A DNA stretch of 64,000 nucleotides from Synaphobranchus kaupii (GCA_029718625.1 CM056385.1:21890924-21954923), one strand, 5' to 3'. Shown: positions 1 through 12,592, numbered from the stretch's first letter. Numbers and translations: made by a program. Notes: a model not told the origin generated them from the sequence alone.

Positions 1-1224
1 TTCTGAAGTAAAATGGGCCGTTCCAAACATTGTTCGGAGGAACAATGTAATTTGATTAAAAAGTTGATTGGAGAGGGGAAAACGTATAAAGAAGTGCAGC
101 AAATTATAGGATGCTCAGCTAAAATGATCTCAAATGCTTTAAAATGGCAACAAAAACCCGAAACACGCGGAAGAAAAACAAGCAACTACTGTTAAAACGG
201 ATCGAAGAATAGTCAGAATGGCAAAGATTCAGCCAATCATCACCTCCAGAAAGATCAAAGATGATCTAAAATTACCTGTAAGTGCTGTTCCAGTCAGAAG
301 ACGTTTGATCGAAGCTAAGCTATCAACAAGAAGCCCCCGTAAAGCACCATTGTTGAAAAAACGGCATGTGCAGAATCGGTTAAAATTTGCCAAGGAACAC
401 ATCGATTGGCCCAAAGAGAAATGGCGTAACATTCTGTGGACTGATGAGAGTAAAATGGTTCTTTTCGGGTCTAGTGGTCGTCGACAGTACGTCAGATGAC
501 CCCCGGGTACTGAATTCAAGCAAAGAAGCATGGTGGCGCAAAAATCATACCATACTACGGTGTTGGGCCTATTTATCGTATACCAGGGATCATGGATCAG
601 TTTGAATACATCAAAATACTTGAAGAGATTATGTTGCTGTATGCCGAAGAGGAAATGCCCCAGAAATGGGTGTTTCAACAAGACAAACGACCCCAAACAC
701 ACGAGTAAGCGAGCAAAATCTTGGTTCCAGACAAAAAGGATTGAGGTAATGGAGTGGCCAGCTCAATCCCCTGACCTCAACCCCATTGAAAACTTGTGGG
801 ATGACATTAAAAATGCAGTTTCTGAAGCAAAACCCAAAAATTCACAGGAACTCTGGAATGTAGTTTGTTCATCCTGGGCTGAAATACCTGTTTCTAGGTG
901 CCAGAAGTTGGTTGACACGATGCAACGCAGATGCGCAGCAGTCAAAAACAATGGTTATGCAACTAAATATTAGTTGAGTAATTTAAAGTGAAGTTAAATC
1001 TTGAAAAATTTCTTCAGTTTATACAGTAAGTGCAGAACAGATTAATATTCCTTTTCTTTGCTTCCTGTAAAAGAATAACGCAGACTTGATAAAATTTGTT
1101 AATGCTTTGATTTGGAATTGAATGTGTAATGTTTCCACTACATTTGAAATATGGAACTAAAAGCTATTAAAAAATATTTGCACTTTATTCACTTTTTTTA
1201 ACGCACTGCTATTTATTTGAACGT
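1..1224 (+). mobile_element. Tc1/mariner element, copy A (5' end outside window)
   Basis: 3' portion of the same element as at 18372-19924. It holds a broken transposase and a degenerate 3' terminal inverted repeat (cactgctatttatttgaac, 1204-1222). The 5' terminal repeat lies left of the window. Confidence 0.8.
13..973 (+). pseudogene. Tc1-like transposase pseudogene, copy A
   Basis: Cut-and-paste DNA transposase of the Tc1 family. An N-terminal helix-turn-helix region starts at MGRSKHCSEEQ. The catalytic motifs follow: WTDESK (first Asp), a DPKHT block (second Asp) and SPDLNPIENLW (Glu), the usual DD34E layout. The frame is broken by an extra A in an A-run near 178, after the WTDESK block near 490, and by a one-base insertion just before DPKHT near 685. 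TAG at 971-973 ends the last frame. About 340 residues would be normal length, so the element is dead. Confidence 0.85.
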
Positions 1225-2260
1225 AGGCAGTGTACCCTGTTGTCCCTTAGTATCTCAAAATCTATCCAAAATGGCTAAATTGTGCACTGCTGTAAATCAT
1301 AAAATAATCATATATTTAACTACAGCATCATTTTCAAGTGGGAATTACCATCTTTTAATCAGTATAAGGGGTAGATATCTGTGGGTCCTGAAAACTATCC
1401 AAAACTTATCATAAAATGAATTAAATATTTGTTGTCCATTATAAAGCATATACACATTCATAGTCACTCCAAGGAAAATTTTACATTATTCTAGCACGTA
1501 TGCACAGTACATTTGAATTAGTATTTTCCATGCCCTAAGTGACAAGTATAGCCCAGGGAGATACTATTACGCCATAGTGTATATTATGTACGATAAGATT
1601 ACAATAAAATAATATTCCACCATCAGGCAAATGTTCTAGCTTAAGGGCAAATCAAACATAAAACATGGCTGAGCCACCTATGAACACTTACACTACAGTA
1701 TGTGAAATGCACTCAAAATGCAAAAATGACAATATCAAACATATGGCACAACCATGTGGCGGAGTGGAAACAGTAACGTACATATTTGAAATATTGCAAG
1801 CAGTAGTACTTATTATTGAGGGGGAAACTTTCCCTCAGGCATATTTCTCAGACAGAATCAATGCTATGGTATCAATGGTATCTTGGTAACTATCGTATCT
1901 GCTGACCCACTCCCAAAATCCATGCAAGCAGGCGAGGTTTCTCTTTAGCCATGCTGACGAGTTAGTAAATTAGTAAAGACTTGTGAAAATAACAGGAAAA
2001 CAACTATTATCCTTCGGCGAGCGAATGTGCATTATAAATTGTGCATGAGGGGTTTTCAAATTTCAGATAATGTAATAGCATTATAAAGTGGTGTGTATTT
2101 CTTGTCCCAGACAATAAATGACCACTGAATTTTGAAAGGGACATCTCTATGCGTAAAACCAATGGAGGATTGTATATTTATTTAATATTTAGTAGCAGAT
2201 GTTGATAGTAGAATGACGTGGTATAATTACACAAGAATTTCACATGTTTATTTTGCACAG
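1225..2260. other. Non-coding stretch before duplicate exon 11
   Basis: AT-rich, no gene or recognisable element seen. It is the duplicate of 19925-20959, i.e. the end of rad50 intron 10. Confidence 0.6.
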
Positions 2261-2418
2261 ACGGATAAGGAAGAACAGGTGCGTAAAATCAGGTCCAGGC
2301 ACAACGAGGACCTGACGTCCCTCCTGGGCTATTTCCCCAACAAGAAGCAGCTGGAGGACTGGATCCACAGCAAGAACCGGGAGATCAACCTCACCAGAGA
2401 TAAGCTGTACAAGCTCAG
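2261..2418 (+). CDS. rad50: rad50 exon 11, duplicate copy A (out of order)
   Basis: 158 nt flanked by ttttgcacag and gtgagc. It encodes a RAD50 coiled-coil segment containing [19 protein letters not shown], the same protein sequence as 20960-21117. It lies about 13 kb upstream of exon 7, so it cannot belong to a collinear transcript. It is either a haplotig copy or a stranded duplicate. If it were spliced between exons 6 and 7 it would shift the frame, because 158 is not a multiple of three. Confidence 0.9.
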
Positions 2419-2859
2419 GTGAGCTGGCACCATACCACTGGCCCATGTGCACACTTACTGGAGAACACAGCTCACAGGTTGTTTTTTTTTAACCACTGGG
2501 GGTGGTAAAAAGGTGCAAACCTTGTATAATCAGGTGGTGTGCTTTTAATACTGCAGTAAACAAATTCTTATTGGGGTATGGATGGACTACAAGCCACAGA
2601 AAATATGGTGCTGTCAGCGACGCGAGAAAAATGCCCTCAGTAAGCAAGTTTCCACGCAGAAATTCAGATGTATAATATAACACGTGCTGTGAGACCTCTG
2701 CACACAATGGACACCATAAGTACGCAATGTTTAGAGTCTGTGTGATATGGCGACACCGTGACCGAAAGGCAGAGGTAGAAAATGTTTTTTTTAAGCAGAT
2801 TTCTGACTTTCACCCTGAGCATTCTTTTACGCATTCTTTTACTCAGAGTTTTATACATG
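2419..2859. other. Duplicate of the start of rad50 intron 11
   Basis: No gene or element recognised; same sequence as 21118-21558. Confidence 0.6.
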
Positions 2860-2945
2860 TTGCCCCTGGTGTGTGTAATTTCAGTAAGGATCTTGTGTGT
2901 TTGTCTGCTGTGTGTGTGTACATGTGTAATTTCAGTAAGGAACTG
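2860..2945 (+). repeat. Decoy-acceptor minisatellite, copy A
   Basis: Two units carrying taatttcagtaagga, which copies the exon 12 splice acceptor; same as 21559-21644. Confidence 0.75.
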
Positions 2946-3885
2946 GTGGGTCATTCCGTGTGAAATCAACCAGTTTTCTGAAAAGTTCCTATATGACCCT
3001 CTCAGATTTTGATGAAACTCCTTCATAATAATCCATTGTGTGAAAAATGAACACACACAAAATTGCCTCATACGACATGTCGTTTCCGAGATATGGCCTC
3101 CTGAAATTTGCTCAATACCTCCGTCTTTCGCGCTCGCGAGTTGTGAAAATGCGCAAATGTGATTTTTTCCGACTTTGGAAGCTTATAACTTGGGATTGGT
3201 AACAGCTGTAGAGCTGAAACTTGGTATCCTAGCTTACTTTCTTCCAAATTCCAAGAATATGACATCTGATTATCTGAAGATTACTTGTTCCCCCTTCCCT
3301 TTTCAAGTTATATGCAGCCAAGGTAGCCACTTTGTTCAGTCGCACATGTTTTTGGTGATTTTCAAGGTCACCCTGTGCCAATACGAGTGGACATATACAT
3401 CCCATAAAACAGATGTATTATCTATAGGTGTATGTCTATGGTCACAAGCAAGTACAGGCTAATCAATTCATTTGTAAAGGAATGACATCCATCCAAAGTT
3501 GGGTCCGGGTGGAAAAAAAGTTAAAAACACAACCGTCCGTCTTGTCAATGGATCACCATGTGGACAGTTAAAACTTTTTCTGAAATTTACACCAGTTAAA
3601 CAGATATATTAGATCTACTCATGAATCAAATTTCAGCTTTCTTTAACTCCTTCATGGTTAGATAGCATTTTGAAAAGTACACATATTTTAACATATCGGG
3701 AATTCACATAAGTCTTAAGAGTTGCGTTACTACTTAAGTGTCAAATTATGTATCAGAGACTTCCGGGTCGGGGTTTAGAGGGGATGGCAGCTTAGGAGGA
3801 GAGCTCCCGACAAGAGAAATAAAACTGCCCCAAAACGAATTAATTTAAAAGTGAAGCTCAACGAAAACGAGGGGAAAGGGGCCAA

Positions 3886-4816
3886 GATGACGTCTAGAAA
3901 GTCACGAAGAGGTAAAAAGTCACCTAACGAGCAAGGCGGAAGACAATGAGATGCAGCTAGCAGAAGAAGCTAACGTCGGCTCTCCGTGTGCTAGCTGGCG
4001 GGCCTCGCCCGGGCCCAGCCGCGGCGGCGCTGAGACAGACAGTGAGGAGGAAACGGCGAACTTGGCGCTGATACTGAAAGAGTTAAGAGACGTCGGTAAA
4101 GAGGTGAAAGAGTTCAGAAAAGACACTAACAAACAATTACAAGATATCAGAGGAGAACTGGACAAAGTTAACGCGAGGGCTCGATGACGTGGAAACCAGG
4201 GTCGCGGAACATGAGGACAAGCTCCAAAACGCAGACGAGTTGTTAGCCGAGATGGCGGGCTGCTCAGGAAAAGCTCCAAGCTAAACTGACCTCTATAGAA
4301 GCTTATTCGAGGAGGGAAACGCTGAGAATATATGGGGTCCCGGAGGGATCTGAGTCTGGATCACAATCTGTGATCCACTTTGTGGAGAAACTGCTGAGAG
4401 AGAATCTTAACATCCCCGCGTCGACAGCGTTACAGATCCAGAGGGCGCATAGAGCGTTAGCGTCTCCCCCACCGGACGGTTCCGGCCAAGATCGCTCCTG
4501 GTAAAGTTTTGTGCTTCACCGTTAAAGAAGAGGTGCTCGGGTTGGCATGGCAGAAGAAAGGCTTTGTGTGGAACAACAACAAGATAAACCTCGACCACGA
4601 CTATCCTCCGGAGATTATGGCTATGAGGAAAGAATATACGGAGGCACGGAGGGCGCTAAAGGAGAAGAATCTGCGGTTCCGGACCCTCTACCCTGCCCGC
4701 CTGAAGGTGTTTTTCGAGGAAGGTGTGAGTACCTACAACACGGTGGAGGAGGCGACGGCGGGACCTGGCGAAGCGGGGACTCCCGGGTGAAAGTGATCAA
4801 ACACCGGCGACACTAA
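3886..4816 (+). pseudogene. LINE ORF1 (RNA-binding chaperone), frameshifted
   Basis: Likely start ATG at 3886 (MTSRKSRRGKK, basic), stop TAA at 4814-4816. A coiled-coil segment (ILKELRDVGKEVKEFRKD) is followed by an L1-ORF1-type RRM-like region (TLRIYGVPEGSES) and a C-terminal basic domain (EIMAMRKEYTEARRALKEKN). At least three frame changes break it (near 3945, 4183-4260 and 4490). The family protein binds element RNA and acts as a nucleic-acid chaperone. Confidence 0.75.
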
Positions 4817-5300
4817 GAGAGAATCTGCAGAGGTGGGCGTCGTGGCGGCGCGTCGGGGAGGGGCTCGCCGGCAGCGGAGCGGAGGAGCGACTGGTTACAG
4901 AGAGAGACTGCAAGTATTCAGACGTGAAGACAACTAGTGTGACTTGCTGGGGTATATTTAGGACATAGACGGAACAGTGAAATATAATTACTGTCGAGTC
5001 AATTTGGGGAGGGGGTATCCTTTTTTCCTTATGGGTGTCATCACAGCTGAGGGCCCTCTGGCTCAGGCAGAGTGTAGGGGTCTTCCCTCAGAGACTAAGG
5101 GAAGCAGTGGAAGTGATTCACTGCTGGAAAGTGTGGCCAGAAGCTCTTATGCTTCAGTTATTCACCACGTTTTTGTTTGGTTATTCCTTGTTTCTTACTT
5201 TCATGTTGTTTTTCGGGGGGGTTTGCTGCTCTGCTGTCGGGGGAATGTTATTCAATCAACCATTATCAGTTACAACTATATGCACAATGAGCCAGTGAAG

Positions 5301-8300
5301 ATGATTTCTTTTAATGTGAAAGGGGGGTCCTAAATCCGATTAAAAGGAGTAAGATATTATCCAAGTTAAAGAAAGAAAAAGCCCAGATTGCCCTACTCCA
5401 GGAGACACACATGAGCCAAGTGGACCATTCAAGGCTGAAAAGAATGGGTTTCAAATATGTGTTTTTCTCATCGGTTGATTCTAAGCATAAGAGGGGTGTG
5501 GCTACTCTTATTTCTAGTACACTTAATTATGAACATATTTCAGAAATTAGCGATGATGAAGGCAGATTTGTTAGGATAACAGGGAGAATAGAGGGTGTCA
5601 GTAATAACAATACTAAATGTGTACGCCCCCCCTGGAGCGACTGGTTGTTTTATAGGAATATTTTTGACTTAATGGTGGACGCTCAGGGTACGGTTATCTG
5701 TGGGGGGGGACTTTAATTTTAGACTCAACCCCAAATTAGATCTTCTAATCCGACCAACCAGAAAAACCCACTTATAAGAAAAGCTAATTCTTACATGGAA
5801 GAAATGGGAATAATTGATGTGTGGCGAGTGCTACATCCCTCCATCAGAGACTATACACACTACTCAGGTTCATTTAAAGGTCTATGCTAGGCTGGACTAC
5901 TTTTTTATGTTTAGTGTGGATAGATTTAGGATTAGAGACTGTGACATATTGACAAGGGACTTATCTGATCATAGTCCCATCTCTGTGTCCCTGGGTTGTG
6001 GTGAAGAAGAGACGCAACACTCTGTGGAAATTTAACTCGCATATATTTAATGACCCTGCTATAGTATCCAAAATAAAGGAAAACATAAAGGAATTTTTGA
6101 AATTAATGACACAGGGGAGGTCTCACCAATCATTTTATGGGATACGCTTAAAGCTGTAATGAGGGGAAACTTGATCTCTATTACCTCTTATTTAAAGAAA
6201 ACTAAGGGACAGAAATTAGCGGATCTACAGGCAAAGCTAAAGCTGAAACAACAGGAGGATATTGCTAACCCATCCCTCATTGTGAAGCAGGAAATTAGGA
6301 AAATACAGGGTGAAATTAATGATATATACACACAAGAGGCTCAGAAGAATTTAACCTTCCTGAGGCAGAGGTACTATGAGATAGGAGGGAAATCAGCTAA
6401 ATACTTGGCTTATAAATTACGCAAACAGCAGGAGGAAAGTACAATACATAAAATTAAGAATCCAAAAACTAAAGTACTGGAAACTAAAATGGAAAGAATT
6501 CAGGAATGTTTTGAGAAGTTTTAACAGGGACTTGTATTCACAGCCTAGTGCCTCTGAGGAGAATTGCATAGATGCTTTTCTATAGTTCTCTAGACTTACC
6601 TTCACACTCAGGCCTTCAAAACGAAGGATTTAATCAACCAATATCAATAGAGGAAATTAATGCGGCGATCACTAGATTAAAATCAGGAAAGGCAGTTGGG
6701 TCGGATGGGTACAACGCTCAGTGGTACCGCACCCTAAGGACAGAACTAGTTCCACTATTACGTAAGACATTTAATTGGGTTCTACAGGTGGGAGAAGTTC
6801 CCGCCCTCTTGGAGGGAGGCGATTATCTCAGTTATTCCAAAAGAGGGAAAGACAGGGAAGGAATGTGGGGAATTATCGACCAATTAGTGTTCTTAACTTA
6901 GATTACAAACTGTTCACCTCTATTTTTGCCCGTAGATTGGAAAAGCTGTTACCTAACCTTATTAATCTAGACCAGACTGGTTTTATTCATCAGAGACAAA
7001 CCACTGATAACATCAGGAGAATATTGCACATCCTAAGACAAATACAAAAGGATAACACTCAGTCAATCATAGGGAGCCTAGATGCAGAGAAAGCTTTCGA
7101 CTCTGTCAGATGGACATTCCTGTACAAGGTGCTGGGGAAGTTTGGGTTTCATGATACTTTTATCAGAACAATTCAGGCGTTATACTTGATCGGCCTTCAG
7201 CCCGCATCAAGGTCAATGGTGACCTTTCTGAAGTCTTTATCTTGAAACGTGGGTGTAGACAGGGCTGCGCAATTTCGCCCCTCCTCTTTGATTTATTTAT
7301 AGAATCCTTAGGTCAGTTAATAAGGCAAAATCAGAATATCAAGGGCATTATGATGTCAGGGGTTGAACACAAGGTGGCGATGTTCGCTGATGATGTGTTG
7401 GTTTGCCTGTGAGACCCAGAGAGATCATTTAATGAACTGATGTATATCTATTTTACTTGATTTTGGCAAATATATCGGTGTTACAAAGTTAACATTTCAA
7501 AACTCAGGTGATGACTCTAAACTATAATGTTCCGGTGACTTTAAAGGAGAAATTTTAAAGTAAATTGGGGAAAATGAGAAAATTAACTATCTAGGGGATA
7601 GGTCTGACTAGGGACCTCCTGGGGCTTTTCCGGGCAAACTACGAACCAATGTCCTCAAAGATAAAAGCAGACCTGCACAGATGGAATCTGGTCCCTTCCT
7701 GAGCCTTAGCTCAAGAATAAGTGCAGTAAAAATGAATATCCTCCCCCGATTGTTATACCTTTTTAGGAACTTACCTGTGGAGGTGGATGACAGTCCAATT
7801 TCAGGGAGTGGACAAATGGCTCTCCAGATTTATTTGGCGGGGCCAGAAACCAAGAATTAAATATGCCACTTTAACAACTGGATAAGAAAAGCGGGGGGAT
7901 GGGCCTGCCTTGTCTTAAAAATTATTATTGTGCTGCACAAATAACTCCCCTCCTATATTGGTGTAATGAATCATATACGGCTAAATGGAAGGAGCTAGAA
8001 TCCAATTTATCAACTCGGTTCCCCATCCAAGCAGTAATTGCTGATAGGGGTTTGATGTGCAGTGTGGCACGGATGGGGAACCCATGGTTGGCTCACACAC
8101 TTCAGGTCTGGCAATGAAGGTGATTGGTGTTTGTGGGGATGCACAGAATGATGAGAATTTTCAGGTGGTTTGCTTATGACTCAGACTTCACTCCCAACAG
8201 GCATGACTCCAGCTTTAAATCATGGACATTGAAGGGTCTCACAACATTTCTTTCACTTACTCAAAGAAACGCTGTGCTCAGCTTTGGGCTCCTGAGGGAC

Positions 8301-9091
8301 AAACATGGTTTAGAATGGAACGACTTTCATAGATATCTCCAATTACGATCTTATATTGAACATGAATGTAAATTAACGGATCTTTCAGCTGTAGAATCAG
8401 AATTCTTCCATATTATAAAGTCTGCTGCTGACAACGACTCCATCTAAATCTATCTCTAAACTGTACACTGCTCTATCCCATGCTTGCAAGAATGACACCT
8501 TATATGTAAAAGGTAGATGGGAAAGGGAGGCTGGGGATTGAGATATCTGAGGAAGTTTGGGGCGACATCTGGTCTTTCCAGTGGACAACATCTAGTTCCA
8601 TGGACTGGAGAGAGCATTGCTGGAAAAATATCATTAGATTTTTTAAGACACCGTTTCAGGAGAAGTACAAAGGGGCTAATATACCATGCTGGAGACAATG
8701 CGGCTCAACTGTGGCTAACCACTATCATATTTTCTGGGAATGTCCCAAACTAGGGGGATTCTGGAGGGGTATCCGGGCTTCATTAGTTGCAGTCTTTAAC
8801 ACCCAAATACTCTGAGTTTTGAGGCCCTGTACCTCGGTCATGTCTCTTGCCTGGCACATGGGAGAGATATAAAGCTGCTACAAATACTCTTGGTGGCGAG
8901 CAAAAAATCAATTACGAGGAGGTGGTTAAGTCCCCACTCCACCCACCCTGGAGGACTGGTCGGACACTATTTTGGAAATATTTAGAATGGAAAAGATAAC
9001 TTACTTATTAAGAATTCAACAAGGAAAATTTTACCAAATCTGGAATAATTGGATTTCATTTATAACCCCAACGAGAGCAGATTTTATGTGA
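5301..9091 (+). pseudogene. LINE ORF2 (endonuclease-reverse transcriptase), frameshifted
   Basis: Starts MISFNVKGG at 5301 and would end TGA 9089-9091, about 1260 residues. An APE-type endonuclease shows ALLQETHM, a GGDFN-type motif broken in a G-run near 5702-5710, and LSDHSPISVSL. The reverse transcriptase shows [53 protein letters not shown] and the catalytic FADD (7383-7394). An in-frame TGA follows at 7410-7412. Multiple frameshifts make it inactive as read. It copies element RNA at a nicked target in living relatives. Confidence 0.85.
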
Positions 9092-9674
9092 TATCACTGG
9101 TATTAATCATCTAAGTAGTCTTTTACTGATTCCTGGTATCATTTTATATTTATATATTATCTTTATGACAGCGGCAGCAGGTGGCCTCCTTCTGGTTCCT
9201 GTTAAATAGTTCTTGTTAGTTGTCTTATTGTGTAGAGGCTTGTATCGGTTGCTGTTTCTTTCCAGATGTGCATGGAAGCCTCACCTGGCTCTGTTGATTT
9301 TTGGCAGCTCTGATGTTGTGTTCTAAGGAGGAAGATGTGCCTTTGTGACTGTATGCTTATAAAACATTGTGAACTTTGAGTGGGAACTGACCCATGGATC
9401 AGGATGCAAGTTCTCTGAGCCGTCTATGCTCTTTATCTGTTTTGTTTTCTTTTTGATAGTTTCTGGACCTAAAATATGTAAAACTGGAAGGAGATTTGTT
9501 TCTTTTGATGTCTTTGTATGACTGTATTGCTTGCTCTTTCCAAATAAATATATAATTAAAAAAAAAAAAATTATGTATCAGACATCAAACAGAATAGTAC
9601 ATGTACTTTAAACCATACACTATAAATGTTAAATTACCACATGTTCTGCCATATAAATGTGTACAGTTTCTCGT

Positions 9675-10174
9675 TTACTTGATAAGTGCTGGCAGTTTGC
9701 CTGAATGTTATTGAAGTCGTTTAACAGTTAGTCTGTAGTGACGGCCTCCATGTCCCTGCAGCTCTGGAGCACTGATAACACAAACTACGTCCTGGAATGG
9801 TACCCAATGCTCATTATGGACATCTTGGGGCCAGGAGAGTGCATTTGAGTTCTTTGCTCTTCACATGAACTTTACGAAGACATGCATGTTGCTCCGTCTG
9901 ATCGCTCCACGATAGTGCCAATGTACCATTCATTGTCATAGATGCATGCAATGTACCTCCCTGGTTGGTTACGTCGGTCGGGTCAGTCAGAGTTGGAACA
10001 TGAACAGAACTGGAATCTTGCACTGCACAATCTCCAATTGAAACCAACGCTGAAACGGTATCATTACAAAGTAGCCGCATCTCTAATTGTTCTTCATTAA
10101 TGGGGACAAAACTATGATATGTGAGCGTGTGCAGTAGTGGTCTTTGATCGGGAGAACCGCTCAATACTAGGTTG
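9675..10174 (-). pseudogene. Transposon-borne SH3-like protein, copy A, truncated by gap
   Basis: Same protein as 22551-23252, with extra indels (for example at 9883-9892 and near 9972) and its N-terminal part lost in the N gap. The sequence near the gap edge differs from copy B by several small indels, suggesting low consensus quality. Confidence 0.7.
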
Positions 10175-10674
10175 NNNNNNNNNNNNNNNNNNNNNNNNNN
10201 NNNNNNNNNNNNNNNNNNNNNNNNNNNNNNNNNNNNNNNNNNNNNNNNNNNNNNNNNNNNNNNNNNNNNNNNNNNNNNNNNNNNNNNNNNNNNNNNNNNN
10301 NNNNNNNNNNNNNNNNNNNNNNNNNNNNNNNNNNNNNNNNNNNNNNNNNNNNNNNNNNNNNNNNNNNNNNNNNNNNNNNNNNNNNNNNNNNNNNNNNNNN
10401 NNNNNNNNNNNNNNNNNNNNNNNNNNNNNNNNNNNNNNNNNNNNNNNNNNNNNNNNNNNNNNNNNNNNNNNNNNNNNNNNNNNNNNNNNNNNNNNNNNNN
10501 NNNNNNNNNNNNNNNNNNNNNNNNNNNNNNNNNNNNNNNNNNNNNNNNNNNNNNNNNNNNNNNNNNNNNNNNNNNNNNNNNNNNNNNNNNNNNNNNNNNN
10601 NNNNNNNNNNNNNNNNNNNNNNNNNNNNNNNNNNNNNNNNNNNNNNNNNNNNNNNNNNNNNNNNNNNNNNNNNN
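10175..10674. other. Assembly gap (500 N)
   Basis: Exactly 500 undetermined bases, probably a placeholder length. Left flank is copy A of the duplicated block; right flank does not match copy B, so the join is not supported by sequence. Confidence 0.99.
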
Positions 10675-11959
10675 ACACAGACATGTCCCTAAGTGTGTTT
10701 GGAAATGGGAGACTCCATAAAGCATATGCAAGTCTTTTCTATGACACCTTTCCTTGATACAATTTTTAATTATTATTATTTTTAATTTTTTTTGTGAAGC
10801 GTGGACAGTCCAGTTTGCCCCTGCGTATGTATTTTTAAACTTTATTCAAACCGGGGGGAAAGCAGGCAGGGTCACAGATAGAGATGGGATCACAGTACAG
10901 AATGTGCCGTTCTTATTTGGTTTGAAAGTGGGCCACCCTGTGGACGGTGCCAAAAGGACTCCCGACATGCATTTTACTCTTCGCATAAAACCTGATATAG
11001 AACTGAGATAAACATACAATGCATGTGAGCTTATGCTTATACACTATGTCTGAAGAATTACACACACTTCGTTTTCATTAGTCCTTCTCCTGTTAGCTTC
11101 AACATGGAAAACTCAAGCTTTACTCTTTGACTATGTGAAGCTGTGTCTGAATTGTACATGCTTACATGAGATCAGTTGGCACGCAAATGTAAACGGCCAA
11201 TGCCTGTTGTCATTGTAGTTATTTCTGTGGAGAAACCCTGAAAAGTGCAAAACGGTACTGTTTAAATTTGGAGTGTGCGAAGCCAAGCTCTAAATTTGCT
11301 GAACGGGCCACCTACCTACCTTTGGGTTTCTGACTGTTGTGGTGACGTTTGTTGATACTGCAGTCAAAAACCGACTTTTCCCATTGAAAACCGATGTTTT
11401 GGGTTAGATTATGATCATACACAACTCTTTATGTCCGAAAATCTCATGTTTAGTCAAAATAGTTTTATCTGAGTTTTTGTGTAGGCTTACCAATGCGCTA
11501 GTTTCCGGGGATTTGTGACATCATGAGATCCTTAACATAAAAATGGGTGGATCCTAGGGGTGGTCTCGGCTGGGCACGTGGTATAAAAACAGAGACCAAC
11601 GGGTTTTTTTTCCTCTTTGAGACTGAGACCCTTACTGCTAACTAGTTCGTTCAAGTTCAAATGTGAATTGCTTTGTATTACTGCTAACGTTAATATTACG
11701 ACATATCGACACACCCCTTTCACTCTTTGACCGTATGAATATTCATAATATGACTACGTGTCACCATCGTCATATGACCACACCCACTCACGGGTTCCAG
11801 TTCAAATTGAAGCGGTAAAAAAGGCCTTAGAAAAGCCTCTGGAGTATCTCTTTAAATCCTGTAAATGCACAGAGCGTAATTTTACTCGGGCAACAACTGT
11901 GTTTTACCTGTAAGTTCACAAACCTCATTAAGAGCAAGCCGTTTACTCTTCTACAGCAG
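10675..11959. other. Non-coding stretch, nothing firmly recognised
   Basis: AT-rich with short repeats. A TATA-like gtataaaaacagagacc at 11580-11596 follows a GC-richer tract and could be a fragment of an element or LTR promoter. No exon seen. Confidence 0.4.
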
Positions 11960-12433
11960 GGCGACTCGCACTTCCCCCCCCCCCCCTCCGTGTCAACGGC
12001 TCTCGCTCGTCCCGACTGCGGAGTTTTTCCACCTTAGCTCCTCAGTGGTGGAATGAACTTCCCATTCCCCTACGTTCTACTCCAACCCTGCCTGCATTCC
12101 GTCGAGGCCTGAAGACACACCTCTTCAGACTCCACCTTGACTGATATTCTAACCTAGGAATATCAGTTCCCTGTGTTTACTAGTTCCCTGTGTTTTCCTG
12201 TATGTTTGTTATAGTTTATAATAGTATTTAGAATAGAAGTGTAGTATAGCTGATTTACCCACAACTTACTGTGAACTACAGTCAACGTTCATTACTAGGG
12301 ATAGCTGCTACATTATGGGAAGGATGTGCTTGGTCTTGTCTGTTCTGTATTGATCTTGATGACGTCTCTGTATGCACGTATTGTACGTCGCTTTGGATAA
12401 AAGCGTCTGCTAAATGAATGTAATGTAATGTTT
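11960..12433 (+). mobile_element. LINE 3' fragment, L2-like
   Basis: A decayed coding tail (region of ctcctcagtggtggaatgaa) of a type common in fish LINEs. It is followed by a 3' end reading cgctttggataaaagcgtct and closing in atgtaatgtaatg. That 3' tail is shared by L2-clade LINEs and the fish SINEs that use them. A C-run lies at 11976-11987. 5'-truncated and inactive. Confidence 0.6.
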
Positions 12434-12495
12434 ACCATGGCTGGTTTCTTCCTCCAAATCATTGTCATCTCTATTAATATCACAGATGATGAAAT

Positions 12496-12592
12496 TCTTA
12501 GAGAACCGCAAACTTCCTTTTCCCACGTTTTCAGCTGTAGCTGTGTGAAGTATGCAGCAGTGATGTACTCCACTTAGTATGCAATCACAGCA
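12496..12592 (+). repeat. Dispersed ~100 bp repeat, copy 1
   Basis: Contains ctgtagctgtgtgaagtatg. A direct second copy lies at 15191-15293 at roughly 85-90% identity by eye. Family not recognised. Confidence 0.6.

Larger units (their letters stand above)
3758..9567 (+). mobile_element. L1/Tx1-clade LINE, nearly full length
   Basis: A 5.8 kb non-LTR retrotransposon with a short 5'UTR, ORF1, ORF2 and a terminal A-run at 9558-9570. The target-site duplication aaattatgtatcaga flanks it (3743-3757; right copy about 9568-9582, its first bases merging with the A-tail). The empty site is present at about 22444-22458 in the other copy of the block. Both ORFs are disrupted by indels, mostly in homopolymers. 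The endonuclease and reverse-transcriptase signatures place it in the L1/Tx1 group. Confidence 0.9.
1..10174. repeat. Duplicated block, copy A (matches 18700-23045)
   Basis: From base 1 the sequence follows 18700 onward almost base for base (offset 18699) through the Tc1 element, rad50 exon 11, the decoy-acceptor minisatellite and the left part of a DNA transposon. It is interrupted by a LINE (3758-9567) and then continues to the N gap. Differences are mostly homopolymer or dinucleotide length changes, for example A4 against A5 at 77-81 and CACACACA against CACACA near 3052. The block must extend left of the window. Because it places exon 11 before exon 7, it is more likely a second haplotype kept by the assembler than a functional duplication; a real duplication cannot be excluded. 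Confidence 0.9.
2948..10174. mobile_element. TIR DNA transposon, copy A (split by LINE, cut by gap)
   Basis: Left terminal inverted repeat begins gggtcattccgtgtgaaatc at 2948, preceded by TGGT, as in the intact copy at 21647-23655. The LINE at 3758-9567 is inserted in it. The right end is missing because the N gap begins at 10175. Confidence 0.8.

Noticed and set aside
2261..2418. Alternative rad50 exon upstream of exon 7
   Set aside because: Same sequence as exon 11, length not divisible by three, and sits in a block that looks like a second haplotype.
9814..10757. Long open frames of 180-305 residues spanning 10175-10674
   Set aside because: They run through 500 N and have no real sequence over most of their length.
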